Notes: generated by a model not told the origin, from the sequence alone. A stretch of 64,000 bases of DNA from Takakia lepidozioides (GCA_030704615.1 CM060731.1:86284756-86348755), one strand, 5' to 3'. Numbered from the stretch's first letter, positions 1-11,540 are shown. Translations and numbers: made by a program.

Positions 1-1540
1 ACAAAAACAAAACAACAGTGCTAAAACTCTCACTCACATCCTGCACTAAAGACATGAGTCATCTCTCTCGAGTGATTAATAAAAACTAGCCACCATCACT
101 CATGCATTACGAGTCAAGCCAAGCACACCCCAAAAACTATGGGGAATCTGCACTACGCGCGCCATAGCCGACGCGGGAGGCTCAACTCGAGAGAGATGAG
201 CTCACCGTGAAGATAAGCCACGCCTAGGGGCCAACAAATATCTTGATCCGTGGGTTGACACTTGGATCAAGCCCAAGTGTCATATATAAAAACAGTTATT
301 TATTGGCTAGTTTCACACTACTAGTAAACTTTACTTGACAACCTGAATACAGGGCCTGAATCAGTTTCTTCATAACCAACAATGGCTTACCACCATGGAC
401 TTTGTCCATTAAAAAAGCTAAGCAACCAAGGGCATCTAACCATGGACCATATTGGGCCAAAGAAGAGCCAGCCATATCAATTTCGCATGGCACCAGATGT
501 CCAAAAGCAGCCAACTCCTAAAAGAGGCCAAGTTTACAAAGCTTTACAATAAAGAACACTATTTGGTCAAAAAACAAAGTTGCCCTACGTTGTAGCTTGG
601 TACCAGATATCTTAAAGCCGCCAGTTTGTCACATAATTATTCCATTGTCACAATAAGATGCCACAGGGAACAAGAAAGAAACACCCTAATGACTGAGTGT
701 CCACCATACCAGGTTAAGAACAAGAGCCAGTAAGATCAAGGGAAAGAGGAAGAAATGATTATTCTCCCCCAAAGATACAGATGTCATGGCGTCGCATCTT
801 CAGCTCGATTCCAATCAACTTCAAGCTTTAAAATTCATATTAAGTGAGGACCCTCATCTGGTCCCATCACATGCAGTAAAAAACAGTCAAGTTAGAAAAG
901 ATGTGGAACCCCAGGTGAATCATAGGTCTCACGCTTGTAGAAGCCTGCGCCATAGCTCCCAAGACCAGCAAACAACAATACACAAAATAATGGATTGCCC
1001 AAGCATTTTAACAAGTTTAGTCACTTCCCTGAGGTCTTAGGATGCGCCGCAGTATCTTAATGATCAATGAAGGGCACAACAAGCATTCACAGCCTAGGTA
1101 TCTACCCGCCATCATGATAGACAACCGCCACATGGAAATTGAAGGCACTACCGCCATTGTGCACCCCAAGAGGGGAAGAAGGTACTGGAATCTTGCCAGA
1201 ATACCTGCAGGCCTTAATTACGCAGCTCCATAGCAATAAATGGCACCTAAATCGGGCTCAATGCACACTCCACCACCATCTCTCAGCTCCAGCAACCCCT
1301 TAAGCACGATCGTCGTGCAGAAAGTTAGGGCAGGGAGGAAATGAAGTGCAATTTCCCGCGATTTCATCTGCACAAGATGAAATCCACCAACGAACGGTTG
1401 AAAAATCCCGATTTTTCATCCCTGTGTCATCCACCAGGGATGACATCCAGATAGGGATGAAAATCATTTGGCATTCATTAGGATAGAAACCTCATGACCT
1501 TATAAACAAAAAATCGGGTAGGGTAAATAACCGAAATTAA
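1..1540. other. No recognisable gene
   Basis: Only short ORFs of up to about 84 codons are present, and none shows a family motif. The right part (from about 1,360) is rich in ATCC/GGAT words and leads into the tandem repeat at 1,551. Confidence 0.5.
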
Positions 1541-1550
1541 CCAGATTCGG

Positions 1551-1890
1551 ACTTCATCCGTAAGGTAAAAAATCATCCGATATGGATGAATTCTGTTAAA
1601 GGTAAATCCACCATCTGATGACTTCATCCGAAAAGTTAAAAGTTCATCCGGTACGGATGAACTGATATAGATGGTTAAACACCCAAAAACGGACTTCATC
1701 CAAAAAATGAAAGTTCATCCATTATGGATGAACTCTGCCAAAGGTGAATCAACCAACTAATGACTTCATCCAAAAGTAAAACATTCATCCGGTATGGATG
1801 AACTGATACAGATAATCAATCACCCAGCAACGAACTTCATCCGAAAAAGTAAAGAAATCATCCGGTATGGATGAAATATCAAGAAGGTTA
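1551..1890. repeat. 71-bp tandem repeat with TTCATCC/GGATGAA palindromes
   Basis: The word acttcatcc recurs at 1,551, 1,621, 1,693, 1,763 and 1,834, a spacing of 70-72 bp. Each unit holds a small palindrome (ttcatcc, about 5 nt, ggatgaa). Alternate units resemble each other most, which suggests a roughly 142-bp higher-order dimer. Subterminal repeats of CACTA-type elements look like this, but I see no termini that would assign the array to an element. Confidence 0.75.
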
Positions 1891-1965
1891 ATTAGGGATT
1901 AAGTAACATACCTCTGGGTTTAAACCATCAGGTTTTAAAAGAACCAGCCAGATCCATGGAGGGAG

Positions 1966-1994
1966 CACTAGAAGAAAAACGCGGAATAACCACT
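1966..1994 (+). repeat. Left terminal inverted repeat of the CACTA element
   Basis: These 29 bp start with CACTAGAAG and contain AAAACGCGGAATAACCACT. They match the reverse complement of 7,122-7,150 except for one A/G difference at position 10. Confidence 0.9.
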
Positions 1995-2860
1995 GGCCCT
2001 TTAACCACTATTGTTTTTTCCTACTCTATAAACCACTAGTAACCACTTGTTAGTGGTTAATCCCGATGAAATGCCACGGTGGCATACAGACAGTGGTTGG
2101 AAGTGGTTTCAACCACTCAGTAGTCCACGTGTAATAATTTGTTTTTATTTATTATTTATTATTTGGTAAATATTTTAGTTAATAAATAAAATATTCCACG
2201 TGGACGGGTGCAGTGCTATATTGTGAGTGGTTATAGACACCTCAGTGATGGGAAGTGGTTGAAACCACTTGCTACTCTACGTGTAATAATTCAAATTTTA
2301 TTTATGATTTATGATTTGAAAATCTATTTTAATTAATTAATACAATATTCCACGTGGACGGGGTCAGTGCATGTTGATCTTGAGTGGTTAAAGACACCTC
2401 ATTGATTTGTACCACTTTGACAGTGGTAAAGAGTGGGTGGTGAAAGACACTGCAGTAATTGGAACCACTATTCTAGTGGTCACTCATGAGTGGTTGCCTA
2501 CACAACAGTGATTGGTACCACTTTTGTGGTGATACATGAAAAACTTTAAGTGGTTTGTGCACCTGTGACAGACTTTGAAAAACGGAAAGTGTCCAGACCA
2601 TTGTAGGATGATGCTATTGAACAAATGGTTCCAACAATAAACTTTATTCTAGCCTGGTCTTCAGTCTCTCATATTAGTTCTAGAATGTTATGTGGTTAAA
2701 GGCACCTCAGTGATTAGTATCACTTGGACGGTGGTAGATTGTGAGTGGTTAAAGACACCTCAGTGACTGGTACCACTCTTGTGGTGATATATGAAAATGT
2801 TTAAGTGGTTTGTGCACCTGTGGCAGACTTTTAAAAACATACAAGTGTCCAAATCATTGT
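1990..2860. repeat. Left subterminal AGTGGTT repeats
   Basis: Dozens of AGTGGTT/AACCACT words in both orientations are interspersed with two diverged copies of a block of about 190 bp containing CCACGTGGACGGG (2,190-2,210 and 2,345-2,365). Another duplicated block of about 200 bp ends in 'gtgcacctgtg.cagactt' (2,560 and 2,815). Subterminal repeats of this kind bind the accessory protein in characterised En/Spm elements. That role is inferred here. Confidence 0.7.
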
Positions 2861-2869
2861 AGGATGATG

Positions 2870-4080
2870 TTATTGAATAGATGGTTCCAAACAATCAACT
2901 TTATTTTGAATCTAAATCACAATATTAATTCTCTGAAGCACTTTCCTCAACTCGAACAATGTTTGGTCATACGAAACTAGCTTGAAATATGGTAGCCAAC
3001 ATAGCCAGCTCTTCTCCACTTAGAGCCGTGGCACCATCCAATGACCTAGGTATGGGCTGATCTGATAAGGTAGAGGGTGCCCGTAGACCTCCAATGTCCA
3101 AACTTCAACGATGAATTTTAGAATGAAAATAAATTAAGCCAGTTCCAAAAATACAAAATTTTCAAATAATTGAACTCACTACAAGGCTTGACAATAGTTG
3201 TTTACATTTCATTCAAACTTTTATATGTCACATCTAGTAAATAAGCCTGATTTGTGAGCTGTAGCTCATAGGTGTTTTCCTTTATTTTTTATTTAAAAAA
3301 ATAGACAATCTAATATACTTTGGAAAAATCTATAGACTTTTTGCAAGAGCCCAAAACTGAGGTGTAGGTGGGTAGCATTGTAAGCCTTGAAGCTTATCCC
3401 CCCAAAAACTACGTCAAACAGGTTTCATATGACCCGGATATGGCCAAACATGCATTACATAATTTAAATTTGGTCATATTAATTAGTTCATTTTGGCCTG
3501 CCTTTATCGATTTCTACTACCACTTCATATAAAAGGTAACATTGTACTCATTACAATAAAGTGAAATTCACATACCGTACCACATATAAAAAGGACGTAG
3601 CAGGATTTGAGCCCCAAACCACTGGGGTAACCAAAAGTGTATTATCCAATAATAATTCAAAATGGATTTAGCGTTGCGGGGTTGTGTGTTGAACGATGAG
3701 TCTTGGACTTGGTCGTTTTTCTTTGTTTGTGTCATGGGATGATTTGCAGGTGTATAGCTAGGGTTCGAGATGGAAGCCTTGGAGACCACCTGCGCTCAAG
3801 CGATGCGGGGAGGGTTGAGCTCGACAGCTTTGGAGACATGCGCGCAATCGATGCAAGGAGGGTTGAAGCTCGACAACTTCCTGGCTTTTTCATACGGCCC
3901 TCAATATCGTCCTCTCCACCCTCTCTCTCCACCCCATCTTTCTTTCATATTGTCTGCTTCTCCTTAGTCCACGCCCAAACGCTCTCCAACTCTCCATCAA
4001 TCTCGTTCCCATCCTCTTCATTTCTCATGTTTTTCCTGCAATAGGTCGCTCAAGGCTTGGGTCTTCTGTTGCCGGTTCTT
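2870..4080. other. CACTA interior without a recognisable gene
   Basis: AT-rich filler DNA. At 3,767-3,810 a stretch reading MEALETTCAQAMRGG resembles MEALETCEQMH in the PPR fragment at about 4,330. This may be a second, more decayed piece of the same captured gene. Confidence 0.4.
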
Positions 4081-4091
4081 TAGGGGCACCA

Positions 4092-4420
4092 TTGCCAGGA
4101 AGTTGTATTCTAGGGCTCAGCCATTTACATATTCATGAAGGGAAAGAAGTCCATGGTGACATCGTCAAGGCTGGAATAGTACCAGATGTCATTATGAACA
4201 ATACCCTTGTTGATATGTATGCCAAATGTGGGAGCACTGTGGATGCAAATGAAGTGTTTGATGGGCAAACGAGATGTGATGTTCTGGAGTGCTATGATTG
4301 CAGGACATGCACAACATGGATATGGGGGATGGAGGCTTTGGAGACCTGTGAGCAAATGCACATCAGCAGGGGGTGAAGCCAGACCGAGTCACATTCATTT
4401 CTGTTGTGCCCTATTTTCAT
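4092..4420 (+). pseudogene. Captured PPR-protein fragment
   Basis: The reading HEGKEVHGDIVKAGIVPDVI is followed by NTLVDMYAKCG, the signature of plant PLS-class PPR repeats. A frame change near 4,265 leads to RDVMFWSAMIAGHAQHGYG, and another leads to EQM...GVKPDRVTFISVVP at about 4,350-4,410. About three PPR motifs are recognisable in order (L, S and P types), but across three frames and without start or stop, so this is a dead fragment. PPR proteins bind organellar RNA. Here the fragment is passenger DNA inside a CACTA element, which often captures host gene pieces. The 181-bp array begins directly after it. Confidence 0.82.
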
Positions 4421-5935
4421 GCCAATTTCTCCAATTTGGGTTTGCTATGGCTTGGTGGATTTGTAGCAAGTAGGGTGATGAAGATATGCTAGCCTTCAGA
4501 GCCATAAAGATTTTCAAGAGGTTGTGGTCTGGCCCCCAGTATAGCTGCACTTGTTGTTCAAGTTTCCAGACATTCAGCTACTTTGATGGGCCTATCTTCT
4601 TGCCAATTCCTCCATTTGTGGTGTGCTATGGCTTGGCACATTTCTAACAACTGGTGTGATCAATATGTGGTGGCCTTCATAGCTTTGGAATTTCTTAAGG
4701 GGTTGTGGTCTGGTCCCCAGCAAGTCTGCACTTGTTGTTTAAGTTTTCGGACGTTGAGGTACTCAAACGGGCATCTCTTCTTGCCAACTGCTCCAATTGT
4801 GGTGTGCTATGGCTTGAAACATTTCTAACAACTAGTGTGATCAAGATATTGTGGCCTCTAGAGCCTTAATCTTATCAAGGGGTTGTGGTCTGGCCCCCAA
4901 CAGATTTGCACTTGTTGTTCAAGTTTCCGGACGTTCAGGTACTCAAATGGGCCTATCTCATTGTCAATTCCTCCATTTGTGGTGTGCTATGGCTTGAAAC
5001 ATTTCTAATAACTACTGTGATCAAGGTAGAGTAGCCTTTTGAGCTCTGAATTTTCTTAAGGGGTTGTGGTCTGGCCCTCAACAGATCTGCACTTGTTGTT
5101 CAAGTTTTCGGACGTTCAGGTACTCAAATGGGCCTATCTCCTTGTCAATTCCTCCATTTGTGGTGTGCTATGGCTTGAAACATTTCTAACAACTACTGTG
5201 ATCAAGGTAGAGTAGCCTCCTGAGCTCTGAATTTTCTTAAGGGGTTGTGGTCTGGCCCCCAATAGATCTGCACTTGTTGTTCAAGTTTCCGGACGTTCAG
5301 GTACTCAGATGGGCCTATCTCATTGCCAATTGCTCCAGTTGTGGTGTGCTATGGCTTGAAACATTTCTAACAATTAATGTAATCAAGTTATGGTAGCCTC
5401 CTGAGCTCTAAATTTTCTTAAGGGGTTGTGGTCTGGCCCCCAACAGATCTGCATTTGTAGTTCAAGGTTCCGGACATTCAGATACTCAGATGGGCCTATC
5501 TCCTTGCCAATTGCTCCAATTGTGGTGTGCTATGGCTTGATACATGTCTAAAAACTAGTGTGATCAAGTTATGGTGGCCTCTAGAGCTCTGAATCTTATC
5601 AAGGGGTTGTGGTCTGGCCCCCAACAAATCTGCACTTGTTGTTCAAGTTTCTGGACGTTCAAGTATTCAGATGGGCCTATCTCCTTGCCAATTGCTCCAG
5701 TTGTGGTGTGTTATGGCTTGAAACATTTCTAACAACTAATGTGATCAAGGTATGGTGACCTCCTAAGCTCTAAATTTTCTTAAGGGGTTGTGGTCTGGCC
5801 CCCAACAGATCTGCACTTGTTGTTCAAGTTTCCAGACGTTCAGGTACTCAGATGGGCCTATCTCCTTGCCAATTGCTCCAATTGTGGTGTGCTATGGCTT
5901 GACACATTTCTAACAACTAATGTGATCAAGTTATA
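4420..5935. repeat. 181-bp tandem array (about 8.4 units)
   Basis: The word gttgtggtct recurs at 4,521, 4,702, 4,882, 5,063, 5,244, 5,425, 5,606 and 5,787, giving a period of 180-181 bp. The first unit, next to the PPR fragment, is the most diverged; inner units are more alike. This is expected if the array grew by unequal exchange from unique sequence at its left edge. The unit is near nucleosome-repeat length, like many satellites, but it is confined within one transposon. Confidence 0.92.
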
Positions 5936-6420
5936 TCATTGCCATGTTATACCTGAATGATTGTGGCGGGTTTAGGTGAATGATATATATATTGCCAATT
6001 GTATCTTGCCTCACCCTAACGAGGAAGAGGTCCCACCGCAAACAATGTTGGGGGATGTCGTCGGTCTGAATTGTCTTTGGCCAGAGAAGAACATGAAGAG
6101 GGCTTAAAATTTTGTTCACCCGGGCGTAGACATTGCCGGCAGTGAGAAGAAGACAAGAAAATAGTTCAGTGTTCTTAGCATGCATGCGGAGACGCCGTGT
6201 AGAAGTTAGGCTCAGACTTTTATCATGGCTGGATTTTGTTGACAGTGTTCCAGCACTTACTCTCAGGGATTCTATTCTATTTTGTGGAGCTTGAATCCCA
6301 AATGGTACTTCCTTTACTACACTAGTGGTATGTGTTCCTCTAGTTATGTTCCTAATCACTTGCACATCACTGTAATAGTGGTATAATTTAAAACTATGGG
6401 TGTAGCCAGATGCACACAAT
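5936..6420. other. CACTA interior right of the array
   Basis: A 162-codon ORF on the minus strand (5,931-6,419) shows no family motif, and I do not regard it as a gene. The segment leads into the right subterminal repeats. Confidence 0.4.
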
Positions 6421-7121
6421 TGCCTCCATTACCACTCCTGTAGTGGTATAAGTAATCACCTATATATTACTGTATTAGTGGTATGATTCCTCCGGTGGTA
6501 TTCCTAATTACTTACACACCACTCTGTTAGTAATCATTCTAATCCATAGTTCCCACTCAGAGAGACACCATGGATGACTCAAACAGCTTACATACCACTC
6601 TGTGGGTAATCATTTTAATGACCTACTGAGAGACGTCATCCACTCACATAACCACGCTGTGAGTGATATTGTATATTCTCAGTTTTCATAGTATGACTCT
6701 GTGAGTCATTTCGTGATCACTCAACAAGTGGTTTCGGAAGTCATTGAATTTTTCACTCCATCCATTTTGTAGCACCGACACTGGACACGTGTCCATGCTG
6801 AGAGTGTCGCCACGTGTCGACATAATCTCCAATATCATCCACGACCCACCGGCTTACACGTGTCCACTGGAAAATGGAAGTGGTTACTTTATCACTATGA
6901 CACGTCAGTTTACCACTGTGACACGTCATAAGTGGTTGGTTTACCTCAGTGACACGTCAGCGAACAGGTGGACCAGACGTAAGTGGTTCGAACCACTATT
7001 TTTAACCACTGGTGCCACGTAATGTCTTTTACCACTCACTTGTCCTAATCCACTGGTTCTTCATCATTCTGGGGCCAGAGTGGTTTAGTGTCTTTTACCA
7101 CTCAAAATGAGTGGTTAACAG
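6420..7121. repeat. Right subterminal repeats of the CACTA element
   Basis: Dense AGTGGT/ACCACT words mirror the left end. ACACGT/ACGTGT words cluster at 6,780-6,960 (for example gacacgtca three times). Confidence 0.7.
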
Positions 7122-7150
7122 AGTGGTTATTCCGCGTTTTCCTTCTAGTG
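7122..7150 (-). repeat. Right terminal inverted repeat of the CACTA element
   Basis: Reverse complement of the 1,966-1,994 repeat with one mismatch. It ends CTTCTAGTG and is followed by GAGGGAG, the direct repeat of the left flank. Confidence 0.9.
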
Positions 7151-7285
7151 GAGGGAGAAAGATGGAGAGCTGCTGCTCAGTCACCCCCCCACCTTATTTT
7201 TTCTTTTTTTCCCCTCATCTCTCCTTCTCTCTGTCTCTGTCCCTCTGTCCCTCTCTCCATCTGTCCCTCTCTTTTGGTGTGAGCA
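7151..7285. repeat. TC-rich 'gctgctgctcagtcac' low-complexity repeat
   Basis: The block 'gagctgctgctcagtcaccccccca' followed by pyrimidine-rich CTCTCTGTCCC tracts recurs at 48,545-49,110 and 51,180-51,760. It is a dispersed family of this genome. The CACTA element appears to have inserted at its edge. Confidence 0.6.
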
Positions 7286-7317
7286 TACAAGTTATGGACA
7301 ACTCTCCACATCTTTTC

Positions 7318-7520
7318 CTTGATCCCACATGACCAGAGGCGGAGCCATAGACCACCTCTCCACCCTGTGCTTTCAATAAGCTCGTTGACAATGCCATCAG
7401 GACCACCAGCTTTATATCCGTTTAAATGCTCAATTGCTTCCACAATCTCATGAGAACTAATGGGAGCGTTGTAAGCCTTTGAATTATACTCCAATTCATC
7501 AGGGCTGTTTTGAATCATAG
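7318..7520 (-). pseudogene. LINE reverse-transcriptase fragment
   Basis: The minus strand reads AIEHLNGYKAGGPDGIVNEL, the start of a non-LTR reverse transcriptase, then jumps to GLWLRLW. Comparison with the longer copy at 33,871-34,410 shows that most of the region between these motifs is deleted. The fragment is dead. It belongs to the same family as the LINEs at 31.5-36.6 kb. Confidence 0.75.
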
Positions 7521-7524
7521 GAAC

Positions 7525-8415
7525 AGTTTTTCCAACTGTGTCCTTGCATTCTTCAGAGGACGGGCCGGGAGGGAGGAAGGAGTACCTACCTTAATCCAAG
7601 CTGCTGCTGCTGTCGCCGCTGGCGCCGCCCTCAGCCGCTGCTGTCGCGGATGCCCACGTTGGCGGAGCGAACCCCCGCTCATCTCTCTCTCTCCCCCCGC
7701 GACCCCCGCCTCTCTGCCCCTTCCTTTTCTCCCCGCCTCTGTGCGGCACTTCTACCACAAAAAAGAGAGAGAGAGAGAGAGGTGAGCTGGGAGGATAGGG
7801 TAGGATAGGGCGATTTTGAAAAGCAAGAGAGGAAGGAGAGGCGCGGCTTACCTGCGCGGTGTTGGAGGTCGCAATGCTTGGGGCGGCGCCTCAATTCTCC
7901 TCTCGACCTTGCAAGCAGCTCGGGCGCTTCAAGTCAGGTTCGTTTCTCCTCCACCCTAAACCCTAGTCTCTCCACTCCTGCTTGAGCAAAGTAGAACTCG
8001 AAAAAGAGGGGGGAAAGAGGAGGTGCTTCAGGCACTTAGAAAAAACAGAAGGCGGGGCGCTTGCATGCGATGTCGGGCCGTAGCAAGAGGCACCCCGCCC
8101 TTTTTTCAAAGTTGGGGCGTTGACTAGCGACCCCCCTGCGTCGCATAAAAAAGAAAACCCGTTGCTAATTGCGACGGCGGGGCGTGGCAATGCAACGCTT
8201 TGCCCTCCACCTTGTAAGCTAGGCAAATAGGGGGTTAATTTTTAGGTTTAGGGTTTAGGGATTTTTGGGGTTCTTAGAGTTTTTGTTTTTTTTTCCCTTA
8301 AGGTACTGGGGTAGGGTATTTTTTTCTTCTTTATGGTGCTGGGTTTTGGGTTTTGGATTATAGGTTTTGGTTTTGGGTTTTGGGTTTCAAACGATAGACG
8401 TTAATTAGGATTCAC
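7525..8415. other. Low-complexity and GC-rich spacer
   Basis: Holds a GA microsatellite (about 7,762-7,781) and a TTTAGGG-like degenerate tract at 8,235-8,395. Only two or three exact plant telomere units are present, so it is not a telomere. No gene recognised. Confidence 0.4.
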
Positions 8416-8419
8416 ATAT

Positions 8420-8615
8420 CCAAAAAGTGGTTCAATTTGGTAAGCGCAAAGCGCTGGGTCTCACTAAATTTTTCCATGGTGTGGACAGCCTGAAGCGAAT
8501 ACTCATTTTGGATTCATTGTCCTGGGTTCTCTCACCAGAGGGATGCTCTACCTCTGTTTATCAATTTTGAAAGTCTCTTCCTTGCTAAGGCAAAGGCCCA
8601 GGCCCTCCGGCAATG
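8420..8615 (+). pseudogene. LINE 3'-part scraps
   Basis: 8,424-8,480 matches the LINE segment at about 34,860-34,915 (ggcaagcgcaaagcgctggg). 8,515-8,612 matches the segment at about 35,605-35,725 (ggttctctcaccagag). The roughly 700 bp between these in the longer copy are missing. Confidence 0.65.
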
Positions 8616-8732
8616 TGGGACTGGCATTTTTGGGATTTATTTTTTTCTTTATAGGAATGAAAGAAATGCTGGTGTGTATTAATTAGGATGTGATGGTGAG
8701 GAGTCATCGACCCGTCAACTTCGCGGACGGGT

Positions 8733-10682
8733 ATGCGGTACCACAGCCGGAATGGCAACCATTGCATACCCTCGGCCATGAACACGAGGCAAGGCATATT
8801 GCACCTGATTCAGTACGGGCCGGCAGATGCAATCGTAGAAGGGACCGGGGGCATTTCAGGTGATGCGGAGGATGGCGACACTCCGGGATCGAGTCGGGCG
8901 CGCCATGGGTTGCCCCCTCGCGGACCACCCCATGGTGAGAGCCCTGCTAGTCCAGAGGCACAACGCCCCAGCACGTCTACCTTTGACCCCCCCCCCCCTC
9001 TCGACAGGATGGAGTGTTGGTGCAAGGACTGTTGGGCACGGATACCGCCAGGCCGCACCAGACCACCGAGGCGGCGACCGCATGTTGTCGAAGAACATTA
9101 TAGGTTGGCCGGGATTGCGGATGCGGCGACGGTGAGTCTTTTTCCACCCCCTCTCATTAACGTTCATTCATCGTATATTTGGTATATTTCTAATATAGTA
9201 TGATTTGTATTAATACGTCAACCCAAATTACGACGTAAGTATTGATGCATCGTATACTACACATATTGCAGCCACGACTTGATGCCCAAGCTCGCAATCA
9301 CATTGCACAAGAGGCATGTCGCGCCGGTGTGCTTGCACAATTTGTTCCAGAGCCTGTGCCTGATGTGACCAGTTGGTTCCCCTAGCATGAGATAGATCAG
9401 ATGCGTAGGGTCAAGGAGTATCGTAGGTGTCGCAGGCTTTATGGCTAGCGACGAGAGCCCCCCCCCCCCCTCCGGTGTCCTCAGGCGGTCCCCCTGATCC
9501 GGGTCCTCATCTGATGATTCTCTGTGCCCTACATGCAGTACTAGCAGCTTGTAGGCTGATTGTGCCCCCCCCCCCCCCCGTCTGTTTCTCTGTCTTATCC
9601 ACCTCCAGACGTTGTAGTACCCCCGGATGTACCTCCGGCATTACATCCTCAACCACCTCCACTTTCATCTCTTCCGCCACCAGTACCACCTCCACCTCCA
9701 TGTGCATGTGGCCCCCGAACCCCTAGGAGGCATCGGCTTCGCCCTAGGTGTCCTCCCCTTCAGCTTGGGCGGCCTGAGGATCCTCGCCCCCGACAACAAA
9801 CGCATAGGACTACGTTACTGAGGACCGTTCAGCCTCGTTGTTGGGGGAATCAGCTCGACCCTCCTGTCCCCATCCGAGAGAATGTGGAGTTCAAGTATCG
9901 AGTATTGGGGGAGACGGTATGTTGTGAGAGCCGCTACCGACCCTGCTATGGGTCGGGGTTGAAATGGCCCCCTCAAATGACATGGAGAAGGAGGCAAGAA
10001 CTCCCTTGTACGAAGGGGCGAAAGTGAGTCGACTTTCAACAATCTTACTTTTGCTCAATCTTCAAATTCGATTTGGTTGGGATGTCTGCCATAATGTGAA
10101 CTATTGCGGACTATATCCTTGCTCCACACTTGAAATCTAGATGCCACGGTTGCAGAAAGAGGCGCGCGAAGTCTTGGACTCTGTGGGGTGGGCTATAAGA
10201 TTTTTCATGCATGTCCATGTGATGAAACCCTATACTACAGAGATGATTCGCGTCTCACCAAGTGCCCAAAGTGCAAGAAAGAACGATATCAGGATGATGT
10301 CCAAGGAAAAAAAGTACCACGCAAGGTATAAGCGCCATTCCCCCTCGCATGGATTTTTTTTTTTTCATCCTCTCAATGCATGTAAAGTATATTCTACAAA
10401 GTTTAGGGTTTATAGAGTAGTACTCATGCAAGATCTGATTGTGGCTCTGGAAGGAGTGAGTAATACTAGCGACGTTCGGTTTTGACCATTCATGCCATAA
10501 TGAGAGAGAAGACATAAGGGTGTTGTATTATGTGTACTAATAGGATGATTATATGTGGGGGACGTGGGATATTTTATCCTAGAAAATGCATTACTTTCCG
10601 ATCATCCCGCGATTGAAGGCACGCTACCGAAGCCTCTCATTGGCAAAACTGATGAGATGACACGCCTCGCATCGGAGCCCCC
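8733..10682 (+). pseudogene. CACTA transposase (Tnp2 family), left half of copy A
   Basis: Recognisable pieces in order are a Cys-rich N-terminal motif ECWCKDC with a downstream PHVVEEHYR (about 9,010-9,130), a proline-rich linker, DMEKEARTPLYEGAKVS (about 9,975-10,027), PRLQKEAREVLDSVG (10,144 on), the Tnp2 zinc-ribbon-like ACPCDETLYYRDD...CPKCKKERY (about 10,215-10,300), then after an intron YFPIIPRL...LMR and HASHRSP (10,585-10,682). These match the conserved order of Tnp2 transposases (PF02992). A TGA replaces Trp in LMRWH. The gene is cut after the C-run at 10,678-10,682 by an LTR retrotransposon. Its continuation lies inverted at 19,006-16,020. Confidence 0.82.
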
Positions 10683-11119
10683 TGTAACAAGGTAGAATCT
10701 AGAAGGTTCTAGATGGAGGAGGAAGGTTCCCTAGAAGTTTCCAGAATAATTATGAATGATCCTAAGAAGTTTGACTTAAGGAAGTTTGACTTGAGGCTCT
10801 CAAGTCAAACCTCTAAGATATTCATATTATGGAGAGTATGTCAAATCTTTGATAAAGTCATACTGTAGAGAATATGTCAAACCTAGGAAGGTTGATTTTA
10901 GCAAGTATCTTTGATAAAGTCATATTGTGGAGAATATGTCAAACCTAGGAAGGTTGACTTTAGTAAGCTTTGACTTGAGGCTTTCAAGTCAAACCTTTAA
11001 AATAATCATATTGTGAAGGGTATATAAACCTGCAATGAAAGCCTAAAAGACATCGAGTTGTTTTGGGAAAAAGTTGAGAAGTACTTTTATTCTAGTTTGT
11101 GTAGATCCTGGGTGTTACA
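10683..11119 (+). repeat. 5' LTR of the gypsy retrotransposon
   Basis: 437 bp, beginning TGTAACAAGG and ending GGGTGTTACA (TG...CA termini). About 96% identical by eye to the reverse complement of 19,007-19,442, with roughly 18 differences. It contains a TATA box at 11,021-11,028 and an internal duplication of about 60 bp (tttgataaagtcata). The 5-bp C-run before it matches the C-run next to the partner LTR, consistent with a CCCCC target duplication. Confidence 0.93.
11021..11028 (+). promoter_or_regulatory. TATA box of the LTR promoter
   Basis: TATATAAA lies about 90 bp before the end of the LTR and is conserved in the partner LTR (about 19,099-19,106, minus strand). This is the usual place for the U3 promoter of plant gypsy elements. 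Confidence 0.65.
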
Positions 11120-11120
11120 A

Positions 11121-11132
11121 TGGTATCAGAGC
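11121..11132 (+). other. Primer binding site (initiator tRNA-Met)
   Basis: TGGTATCAGAGC follows the LTR after one base. It is the standard plant retrotransposon primer site, complementary to the 3' end of initiator tRNA-Met. Confidence 0.9.
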
Positions 11133-11540
11133 CTAGTCTTTCTTAAAGTTGGGAGTGAAGACCTTCTTTTGGAGGATTCGATTAAGATGTTTTTTTCTTA
11201 GAGATTTTTGCTTAAATGACCTTGGACACTTGTGCCAACGGCACATGCTACCCTAGGTCCCGAACCGCAAGGCCCAGCCCTGGTGCTTGATACCGTTGGA
11301 AAGCCCTCGACGAAGAGGGGTGCACGGGCTTGGTCTCACAATTTTTGGACTTGCGGTGTGGGAGATGTCGAATTCCAAGGGCTTTTGGTCGCTGGAAATT
11401 CACAAAAAATAGCAAAAATGGCAAAGTGGGTATCCTAGGACAATGGTTGGAGCCTCAACATGAGAGATATCAAGGGAAAGGTCTCCGGTTCAAATCTGGT
11501 CGTAGGCTCTGTGGAAAAAACCTTATTTAGATGACATTGG
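11133..11540 (+). mobile_element. Retrotransposon leader, forward copy
   Basis: Untranslated leader. 11,227-11,500 is the inverted repeat of 23,998-24,255, including 'ggtgcacgggcttggtctcac' and 'tcaagggaaaggtctccggtt'. It marks one edge of the inverted block. Confidence 0.8.

Larger units (their letters stand above)
1966..7150. mobile_element. Non-autonomous CACTA (En/Spm-type) transposon
   Basis: The element begins CACTAGAAG and ends CTTCTAGTG. Its 29-bp terminal inverted repeats differ at one position. The 3-bp target duplication GAG expected of CACTA elements flanks it directly, and the flanking identity extends to 7 bp (GAGGGAG at 1,959-1,965 and 7,151-7,157). Both ends carry many dispersed copies of AGTGGTT/AACCACT, the subterminal repeats typical of the superfamily. 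No transposase is encoded, so it depends on an enzyme supplied elsewhere. The interior holds a captured PPR fragment and a 181-bp tandem array. The near-perfect ends suggest fairly recent activity. Confidence 0.88.

Noticed and set aside
5931-6419. 162-codon minus-strand ORF inside the CACTA element
   Set aside because: No motif, and repeat-derived sequence at both ends; probably chance.
8235-8395. TTTAGGG-like tract as an interstitial telomere
   Set aside because: Only two or three exact units; the rest is irregular G/T-rich sequence.
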